Shown here: positions 56,489 through 64,000 of the stretch, in pieces
Layout of the letters: each line of letters begins with the position of its first letter
Position numbering within the stretch: position 1 is the stretch's first letter
Assembly (NCBI GenBank): GCA_021495925.1
Contig: JAKEKT010000027.1
Location: 248,001 to 312,000 of the forward strand
From: Diplodia intermedia
Lineage: Eukaryota; Ascomycota; Dothideomycetes; Botryosphaeriales; Botryosphaeriaceae
Length of the DNA: 64,000 nucleotides
Reading direction: 5' to 3'
Position numbers and translations under genes: made by a program
Notes under the pieces: model-generated
Told to the model about the DNA's origin: nothing
Seen by the model: the letters and a program-made list of their open reading frames with translations, nothing else
Databases searched by the model: none

Positions 56489-58990
56489 ATGGCGGATGCG
56501 ACTGAGACCCCGGCAGGAGGCGCCCCCGCCCCCGCAAACGGCGCGCGCAGAGGCCGCGGCCGTGGAGGCTCCCAAGGCGGCAACAGGCAGAACAACGACA
56601 ACTCCGCCTCTGTGGGCGAAAGAGGCAGGGGCAAAGGGGGACGTCGCGGAGGGCGAGGCCGTGGCAATCGTGGAGGACGCAATGCAGACGCAGAAGGAGA
56701 TGGAGCTGGAGACAATGCTCGTGCCCCGACCACTAGGGGCAACTTTGGCGCTCGTTTGACCACGGACGCCAATCCCACCACGGACGATACGGAATCCAAG
56801 GGAAAAGAACGCGTTGCCGCAGCAGAAGACGAAGACGAGGGAGAAGTCTGCTTTATTTGCGCATCTCCCATCCTACACCACGCTGTATCGCCTTGTAACC
56901 ACCGTACTTGCCACATCTGCTCTCTCAGGCTGAGGGCGCTGTACAAGACCAAGGCTTGCGCGCACTGTCGAGTAAGTTTCTCCAGCGTGCATTGAACATC
57001 CTCTTGTTGCTAACTGTCCCCCAGACACAGTCAGACTTTGTCATATTCACCGACGATCCTGAAAAGAGATACGAGGAGTTTTCCAGTTCTGAAATCGCAA
57101 GCACCGACAGCAACCTAGGTATCAAATACGAGAAGGCGGAAATCTGCGACGACACCATTCTTTTGCTTCGCTACAACTGCCCCGATGGCTCGTGTGACGC
57201 TGCCTGCCTCGGGTGGCCTGATTTGCATAGGCACGTCAAGAGTGTCCACCACCAGGTCATGTGGTAAGTACACGACTCCTATTAGCATCCTAGCTATGCT
57301 AATACTTGGCAGCGACCTCTGTACGCGAAACAAGAAGGTTTTCACTCATGAGCATCAATTGTTCACCAACCAAGAGCTGCGCAAACACGAGAGGTTCGGC
57401 GACGACAACCCTGGCGCCGAGGATCAGAGCGGCTTCAAGGGACACCCCGAATGCGGGTTCTGTATGAGGCGCTTCTACGGAGATGACGAACTATATGTCC
57501 ACTGCAGAGAAAAGCATGAAAGGTGTCACATCTGTGACCGCCGCAATGGTGGGCGCCAGCCACAGTACTACGTCAACTACGAGGCGCTCGAGGTTCATTT
57601 CAAGAAGGATCACTTCACGTGTCCGGATCAGGAGTGCTTGGAAAAGAAATTCGTTGTCTTCGAGTCTGAGATGGATCTGAAGGCGCACCAGCTAGAGGCT
57701 CACCCCAATGGCCTCTCGAAGGATGCACGTCGTGACGCTCGAAGGGTGGACATGGCCGGGTTCAACTTGCGTGGCTCCCAGGAACCGGAGCGTGAGCGCA
57801 GGCAAGGCCGCGGCCGTGGTCGCGGAAGAGATCCCAATTCCGAGCCCCTCCCTGCCTCGTCCGCCCAACCGCTGCGCAGAGATGAAATTGCTTACCAAAG
57901 GCAGCTCGCTATCCAGAGCGCTCAATCCGTAACATCGAGGACGTTCGGAGGCCAGTTGACCTCTAACCCGACTGAGGCATATGCGGCACGGCCCCCGCCC
58001 GCCGCCCAGGAACCTCGCACCGTTACGGCTGCCAGACCCGCAGATGACTACCCGTCCCTGTCTTCGCTGAGTGTCAGTGACACCGCCAATCAAGCACGGG
58101 CCGCATCGCCAGCAAGGGACGCAACACTCACACCGCAGGAGCAAGCGCGCAGGCTGCGGCACAATGCCGTTACCGAGCGGGCGTCCAACATGCTCCGCAA
58201 TGATCAGACCAAGGTTGCAAACTTCCGCCAGAAGGTCTCATTCTACAAGAACGGCTCCATGACGGCCCCACAGTTGGTCGAGGCGTTCTTCTCTCTGTTC
58301 GATACGTCGTCGGCTGAACTAGGTAAGTTGATCAAGGAGCTTGCCGAGATCTTCGAGATCGGTTCCAAAAAGGACGCCTTGCTCAAGGCTTGGAATGACT
58401 GGAAGGCGATCAACGAGGATTATCCCTCTCTTCCCGGACCCAGCGGTGTGCCGGCAAGCAGCGCAGCGGCCGCCCTCGGAGCAGGTAGCTCTAGGGTTCT
58501 CAAACTCAAGAGCTCAACAACCCAGTCGTCGCGCTCGGCGGTGGGCCAGAAGGGCGGCTGGAACTCAACTTCCACCAGCCTGTTCCCTCCCCTGCCTTCA
58601 TCTGCATCGTCGAGCCGGGCTGCGACAGGAACAGGCAGTGCCAATTGGGCGTCTTCATCCGCCGCATCGTCCAGTCGGCCGTCGCCAGTACCATCCCGCA
58701 CGGCTTCGCAGACCAACCTGGTCAGCAAAAAGGCGCCCCCCAGCGGCGACGCGTTCCCCGCATTGCCGGCAGCCAAGAAGCCGACGTCGACGGTCTTCAC
58801 GCCCGGCTACAACGGACGTGCAGTGCGCAATGTCAAGGGTAACGGCCCTGCAGTGAACGCGTGGGGTGCGGGTGGAGCCGGCAGCGGGTCATCAACAGCC
58901 GCGGAAGCCATGGCCGAAGAGGCAGGCGTGGTCGGAGGCAAGAAAAAGGGAAACAAGAACAAGAAGCAGACTCTGTTTCACTTTGGTTAA
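56489..58990 (+). CDS. HEL2: E3 ubiquitin ligase of collided ribosomes (Hel2/ZNF598 type)
   Basis: Ubiquitylates 40S proteins at stalled, collided ribosomes and starts ribosome quality control. Exons 56489-56971, 57025-57263 and 57313-58990; introns 53 and 49 nt; 799 residues. The N-terminus is RGG-rich (RRGRGRGG, GGRRGGRGRG; about 18-70). RING finger at 121-161: C121-x2-C124, C136-x-H138-x2-C141-x2-C144, C157-x2-C160. C2H2-type zinc-finger segments follow: CLGWPDLHRHVKSVH, CGFCMRRFYGDDELYVHCRE, CHICDR...HFKKDH and CPDQECLEKKFV...AHQLEAH. The C-terminal half is disordered, Ser/Ala/Pro-rich, with a helical FRQKVSFYKNGSMTAPQLVE block near 560. It ends KKKGNKNKKQTLFHFG. Domain order and length match Hel2. 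Confidence 0.94.
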
Positions 58991-60454
58991 CGAGCTGCAT
59001 GGCGCAGCGTGTAGAGTTAGTGCGTGCACATAAGCGTGGCGTTGAAGGGCTGGCGGCGAGGGGAAAAGTGGGTTTCGAGTATACTATTGCAGTACAGAAG
59101 ATAGCTACATAAGCCTCCCGCGGCGACGACGACGACGTCAGGAGTGCGGATGGAGATGAGCAAAACACGTGTGCATGATTATGCGGGAGGGGTGCGGGCG
59201 GGGTGCGGGCGGGCGGCCAGCAGTTGCTGCATGCAGGCGGAGTTTTTAGTGGAGAGCGACAGGCGCGCAGAGCTGCGGCAGCACCAGCAAAAGAATGTTG
59301 GCCAATGGCGCCAAGGCGTTGTGGGAGCGAGCGCAGGCGTGTCGAGCCGGCAGCCGCAGAGCCGCGGGCAGGCTAGCTCGTCCACCAACTGCAAGCCATA
59401 CCCACACTCACGGAGCTGCGCGGCGCCGGGGCCATGGAGCGCTGGAGCACGCTGACGTGGATCTGGAACTTCGCTTGTCGGGCGTGTGGAAGGTGTGGCT
59501 TGGCCCTGCGCTGGCGGCTGGCGGGCTCGCGAAGACGACGGGAGTGCCCACGGTGGTGTTGACTCGGGCAGCCGACGCACAGGCGCGCTGCTGGCCAGAG
59601 GGGCGCCGCTCCACTTCGGGCCGCTCCAGCCTGGCTGGCTCTGCAAGCGGCGGGCGGGAGATGGTGAGTGCCCCGGGCGCGAAGCATAAAGCAGCAGCTG
59701 GGCATCGCGCGCTTGCACGGGAACAGCTGAAGCTCTACTCTCCGCGCCCAGCTTGCGCCACCACCAGAACGCGCCCTGTAGCATCCGCCGCCCTGGGCCC
59801 ACACCCGCCTCGATCAGCGCGTCTTCAGCGTCGCGAGCCAATCTTCTGCGCGCGCCCCCCTCTCGCGCCCCAAGCCCGCCAGAGCCCGGCACCCCTTCCC
59901 CGCCTTGCCTGCCTCCCACTTGACTCGCTCTCCAGCGTCGCGGATTCACCTCGCCCACCTGCATCGCAGCACCCCGCGTCGCCAGAGCTCCCGCGCGACC
60001 GACCGGTGCGCGCCGTTGCGACCGAAGCAGGACTCAGACCGTTGGCCAAGCAGCGTCGTGCAACCTGCAGCCCACGCCGCCAGACGCCTGTGTGATCGCC
60101 CGCTGCGAAGAGAGCCACTTGCCGCCGCGCCCCGCGGGCCCAGCGTGTAGAGTCGCCTGCAAATGCCAGAGCGCGTCTAGGGAGGGATCATGAAAGACGC
60201 TGCCTCGGCCGCCCGCACGCACTTGTAGCTTCTGCTCCCCTCCTCCGCCTCCTCGCCTGAGCAATTGCCCTCTGCTGCTCCGTTTTTGCTCGCGCAGTCG
60301 CCCCTGCAGCGAGAGTGCGCCGCCCAGGACCCCAGGACCCCGTGGCCGCCGACGACACTGAACCAAACATCGCGCCTTCTCTGCCCTCGCGCCGCGGTAG
60401 CGAGAGAAGCCTCTGCCGCCTCGCCCACCACGCGCAATCCGGCCACGTAGGACC
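58991..60454. other. Long GC-rich region, velB promoter and leader
   Basis: About 1.5 kb. Overlapping open frames on both strands up to 266 codons reflect high GC, not genes. The last few hundred bases probably form the velB 5' leader and contain at least two short upstream ATG frames (60163-60180 and 60190-60228). Confidence 0.5.
60163..60228 (+). promoter_or_regulatory. velB: Two short upstream ORFs before velB
   Basis: ATG 60163 opens a 5-codon frame ending TAG 60178-60180. ATG 60190 opens a 12-codon frame ending TAG 60226-60228. They lie 230-290 bp before the velB ATG. They matter only if the transcript starts upstream of them and they are not spliced out, which cannot be seen here. Confidence 0.35.
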
Positions 60455-61811
60455 ATGCAGCCGCGCCGGGAGCACCCTTATCCTATCGGTCCCGGTCCGG
60501 GAGCTCCAGCTTATCCTCCGCCTCAAATCAACTCTCTGAACGACCACCAGAGCCCCGTCAGCCAGCCCTCGTCGTCCACCATGAACAGCCAGCCCATTTA
60601 CGGCGGCATGCCGCCCGCCCAGTCGCACACCGGCCAGTATGCTCACGCGGACCCGACCGCCCTCCAACCCATGATCGGCAACCGCGACGGCAAGACCTTC
60701 GAGCTGGTCGTCGAGCAGCAGCCTGTCCGGGCTCGCATGTGCGGCTTCGGTGACAAGGTACGTCCATTACGAGAACACAACCCTACACGCCCTTTGCTGA
60801 CTCGCGCGCCAGGACCGTCGCCCCATCACGCCGCCGCCGTGCATCCGCCTGATCGTGAGGGACGCGGCCACCCGCAAAGAGATCCCCTTCGAGTGCGTCG
60901 CTTTGTCTCCAGCCTGACGCGCCTCGAGCGCTTTGCTGACTCTAGTTGCAGGGAGGTCGACTCCACCTTCTTCGTCCTGACGGTAGACCTGTGGTCAGCT
61001 GATGCCCGCCAGGAGGTGAATCTCGTCCGCGCGTCCTCTGGGGCGCCTACTGTCTCTATTTCCACGAGCACGCTTACTTCCTACCCTCCCCACATCGAGC
61101 GCGGCTGGCAGGATCCCGGCCCCTACGCCATGGCCATGGGCCCGAGAGGTGGCGCCTACTCGGCGGCACCTCCCGGATATCCCATGAGCGCTGCGCCACA
61201 CATGCCTCCCCAGATGCAGCAGGGCTACCAGCAGGGCTACCCCGGCGCCTCTCCCATCACTCCTCATATGCCCCAGTACCCCCAGTATGGCGGTCCTCCT
61301 CAGCACCACGGCTACGCTGTGACGCCCCAGCCAATGCCTGTCATGCCGCCTGCTGCGCCGGCGACGTCCTCTGCGACCGGAATGTTCACGCGCAACCTCA
61401 TTGGCAGCTTAAGCGTGAACGCTTTCCGCTTGAACGATACCCAAGGCAAGACGGGCTTCTGGTTTGTCCTTCAGGACTTGTCCGTCCGTACAGAGGGAGT
61501 TTTCCGGTAGGTCCGGGTTGCGGAAGATGTCTGCTTAGTGTGGCTAATTCGCTTGTCACAGCTTGAAAATGAACTTTGTCGATGTCGGCAAGAACATGGG
61601 CGGCGGCAACAACCTCAACACTGGTAAAGCGCCAGTCCTCGCCTCGTGCTTCAGCGACGCTTTCCAGGTGTACAGCGCAAAGAAATTCCCCGGAGTCATC
61701 GAGAGCACCCCGCTCAGCAAATGCTTTGCCGCGCAAGGCATCAAAATCCCCATTCGTAAGGACGGCCCCAAGCCTGCTAATGCTGCAGAATATGAAAACG
61801 ACGATCAATGA
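60455..61811 (+). CDS. velB: Velvet family regulator VelB
   Basis: Partner of VeA/LaeA and VosA in light-dependent control of development and secondary metabolism; shuttles to the nucleus and binds DNA through the velvet fold. Exons 60455-60757, 60813-60892, 60952-61506 and 61562-61811; introns 55, 59 and 55 nt; 395 residues. Velvet domain first half: ELVVEQQPVRARMCGFGDK (about 83-101) then DRRPITPPPCIRLIVRDA and EVDSTFFVLTVDLWSADA. A Pro/Gln/Tyr/Gly-rich insert of about 130 residues interrupts the domain, as is characteristic of VelB. Second half: MFTRNLIGSLSVNAFRLNDT, FVLQDLSVRTEGVFRL, NFVDVGKNMGGG, PVLASCFSDAFQVYSAKKFP and GVIESTPLSKCFAAQGIKIP. The reading frame across introns 1 and 2 happens to be open, so unspliced prediction would misplace residues 102-155. 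Confidence 0.95.
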
Positions 61812-63237
61812 TTGGCGTCTCTCCCTTCCTTCCTATCTCTTTTCGATGTGGAAAAAAAGAAGAAAAATTACGAACCGAGAAACAAATCTTGCCAGCAGCT
61901 TCGCTTCGCCGACTCTTCCATCATCTCTTCATTCTCCCATTCTTGTTTGCATGTAGAAAAATTTCGACGGCGACGACTAATGTGTTTTTCTTTTCCACAA
62001 AAGGGTCGGATCGCCAGAATGCGCAGTAGAGGTCGTCGTGTACAACCCTCCCCCTTCCTCCCATCCTGCCCCCCCTCCGCCCTCTCCTCCACCACAATGT
62101 CCTGCACGAACGACGATGTACCTAAACGAGGAGCGGCACGAAAACGGATGTTGACGATGTGACGAAGATGTTTGGGAAGAAGGCATGTAACGGAAGAAGA
62201 CCGGGAAAAGGAGGAGCATATTCATGTGTCGAGAGGAAGAATGTGTGTTAGCTGGGAAGATTGTCGGGGATAAGATTCGTCGGGGATTACAAGACTCCCA
62301 TGACTCTGGGCCATTGGTCAGTGAGTCAAGAAAATCAGACAGCAGTTTACAGGCGTTGCTTCTTCTTCGTGAGAAACACAAAAACTTTTTTTTTGCCGTT
62401 TGGAGGAGTGTGCGCAAAACCCCGGCTGATGGATGCCTGTATTTCTCTCTTACTGCTCTTTTTTTTTCTCTTTTTTTTTTCTTGCGTTCAGAACTCAAAT
62501 CGCCCGCCAATGCTTTCCTCCGCTTCTCGATAGCAGCGGAGGAGTGGACTTCCGTAACGAAAAAAACAAAAAAAGAAAACGCGATGCGCGTGTGTTGTTG
62601 TTTAGATCGGCGCGTGCGTTCTGCTCTTCCTTGGTGTTGGTTCATCTGCTTGCCGAAGCTCATATACGTCCGATTTCTTGTGTTGCTTCTGTACGCCTCC
62701 TCTCTCCCTTGAAAAACGTCTCATGTCTGTTGGTCTGAATCGCTTACCGTACAGCTTCCTGGTGCTTGGGCACGGTATACGCACGGTGGGGGAGGGGGAC
62801 AGCAGCAACGGCCCTGGCTTCCTCGGAAGCAGTCTTCGCGGAATGGGAAATCCATCACGGATCGAGGGAATGTATGAGGCGTTACGAGGATGTCTGATCT
62901 GACGAGCTGAATCCGTGCTGTGTGATGAGCAAGGTCTTTGTTGGTTCGGTCTTCTTTCTTTCTTTTTTTTTCGCTCGAGATTTCAATCACATGCAAACCA
63001 GGGATTTCACATGCAAACGATTCCTGAACACACACAATTGTTTCCACCCACCGCAAATGTAACTAACCGCAAACACGTACCCACCCTCCCATCTATGTAT
63101 GTAGTACAGAACACGCAAACAGCCGTTCGTTACTGATGTATTCCGCAATTCTTTTCACTACTCGACAAGAAACGAATAGGTCAAAGCAAAAGAAAGAGCC
63201 CCTCTCGACCAAGACATCTCCGTAATCCGTCGCCTTT
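61812..63237. other. Convergent 3' regions, pyrimidine-rich
   Basis: About 1.4 kb between velB and the DGAT gene with T-runs and A-runs (e.g. near 62385, 62460 and 62950). No gene recognised. Confidence 0.5.
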
Positions 63238-64000
63238 CTACTCAACAATCTCCAACTCGCCCGTGCGATCCTTGGCGAAGGTATCCTTCCACTCGTCCCA
63301 GATGCGCTGCAGCTCCTCGACGTAGCGGGTGTGCACCTCGTCGACGTAGGCCTGGTCGGGCTTCTGGCTCTGGACGATCTGGACGGGGCGGCCGACGACG
63401 ACGTTGAGGGGGCGGCGGTAGGGCATCATGCCGACGTCGTAGTTGAAGACGCCGCGGGCGTGGAAGATGGGGATGGTGAAGCCCATGAGCTTCTTGACGA
63501 GCAGCTGGAAGCGGTGGACGCGCGGGTGCTCCTGCGGGTTGAGCTGCTCGTACAGCTCGTTCTCGCCGAAGCACAGCACGGGGACGAGGTCGGCGCCCGT
63601 GCGGATGGCCATCTTGACGAAGCCCTTGCGGCGCGCGAGCACCAGGCGCAGCCGGCCCGGCTCCGCGTCGAGGGATTCGCGCGCGCCGCCGATGACGATG
63701 GTGATGGCGCGCCCCATGCCCTCGCCATTGGGACCGCCTTTGCTGAGCAGGTTCTCGCACGACTCGCGCGACACGCTGCCGATGCCGAGGCGGATGGCGT
63801 AGTCGCGGTAAAGAGGGATGCGGAAGTTGGAGTCGAGGGTGAGGACCGTGTTGACGATTCCCGGGAAGAGCTGCGAGAAGCCGAGGGCTTCGGTGGCGAA
63901 GGCGGCAAAGGCGCCGTGCGAGATGATGCCGTGGGGGTGGTAGCCGAAGATGTACTTGCGCGTGGCTGGCAGCTCTTGCGTACGGTGCAGGCGTGCCGGG
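63238..64000 (-). CDS. DGA1: Diacylglycerol O-acyltransferase type 2, C-terminal part (5' truncated by window)
   Basis: ER and lipid-droplet enzyme that makes triacylglycerol from diacylglycerol and acyl-CoA. The frame is open from 63999 down to the stop at 63238-63240, giving 254 residues; the N-terminal membrane part is outside the window. The invariant YHPHGIISHGAF gives the HPHG active-site motif. Also typical are LDSNFRIPLYRDYAIRLG, GGARESLDAEPGRLRLVLAR (the GGxxE block), RKGFVKMAIRTGADLVPVLC, FGENELYEQ, and VVVGRPVQI followed by VDEVHTRYVEELQRIWDEWK. No intron in this part. Identification as the DGAT2 family is firm; DGAT2 versus a close acyl-CoA:monoacylglycerol acyltransferase cannot be settled from sequence alone, though in fungi DGAT2 is usual. 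Confidence 0.93.
   Translation of the reverse strand, partial: PARLHRTQELPATRKYIFGYHPHGIISHGAFAAFATEALGFSQLFPGIVNTVLTLDSNFRIPLYRDYAIRLGIGSVSRESCENLLSKGGPNGEGMGRAITIVIGGARESLDAEPGRLRLVLARRKGFVKMAIRTGADLVPVLCFGENELYEQLNPQEHPRVHRFQLLVKKLMGFTIPIFHARGVFNYDVGMMPYRRPLNVVVGRPVQIVQSQKPDQAYVDEVHTRYVEELQRIWDEWKDTFAKDRTGELEIVE

Noticed and set aside
59295..60095. 266-codon plus-strand frame upstream of velB
   Set aside because: No recognisable motif; a frame of this length is expected by chance in DNA this GC-rich, and several overlapping frames coexist.

Overview
The window is nuclear DNA of a filamentous ascomycete (Pezizomycotina). The evidence is short introns of roughly 46-120 nt with GT..AG ends, GC-rich third positions in many genes, CT-rich leaders, no bacterial-style operons, and typical fungal orthologues (velvet protein VelB, a STT4-type PI 4-kinase, the splicing helicase PRP28, the COMPASS methyltransferase SET1, fungal mL59). 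A Dothideomycete is my best guess from the style of the hypothetical proteins, but this is inference. Exon models were built by hand from reading frames, splice consensus and remembered family conservation. I ran no database search.

Layout. 1-1166: 3' part of glutamine:fructose-6-phosphate aminotransferase (+). 1910-2756: lumazine synthase RIB4 (+). 3965-7953: SET1 (+). 8758-10231: eIF3m (+). 12656-13774: unknown protein with a Cys/His N-terminus (+). 14462-15270: proteasome beta3 PUP3 (-). 15812-16420: mitochondrial ribosomal mL59 (+). 16953-19512: PRP28 (+). 19852-20132: decayed tandem repeat. 20499-21014: possible tiny membrane protein (+). 21408-23155: 12-TM MFS transporter (-). 24744-25700: MYND finger plus pRiA4b ORF-3-like protein (+). 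25789-26640: 5-formyl-THF cyclo-ligase-family protein (-). 28308-32037: N-terminal domain/BAR/PH/ArfGAP protein (-). 34497-35647: secreted class 3 lipase (-). 36056-37261: unknown membrane protein (+). 39143-41028: 14-TM MFS transporter (-). 43328-49673: tandem array of four BTB-like paralogues (all -). 50187-56092: PI 4-kinase STT4 (-). 56489-58990: HEL2/ZNF598-type ubiquitin ligase (+). 60455-61811: velB (+). 63238-64000: DGAT2-type acyltransferase, 5' end outside the window (-).

Most genes are unrelated housekeeping genes: amino-sugar and riboflavin synthesis, chromatin, translation, splicing, proteasome, phosphoinositides and lipid storage. The accessory part is the four-gene BTB-like array between an MFS transporter and STT4. 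The paralogues share a BTB core, a phase-1 intron at the same place and a C-terminal HxxHMxRQ-type motif. They differ in informative ways: one intron has a GC donor, one copy seems to have lost its splice acceptor, and one carries a fresh 39-bp internal duplication. This array, the MYND/pRiA4b protein and the Cys-rich unknown protein at 12656 are the least described items. I saw no CRISPR array, rRNA, convincing tRNA or intact transposon.
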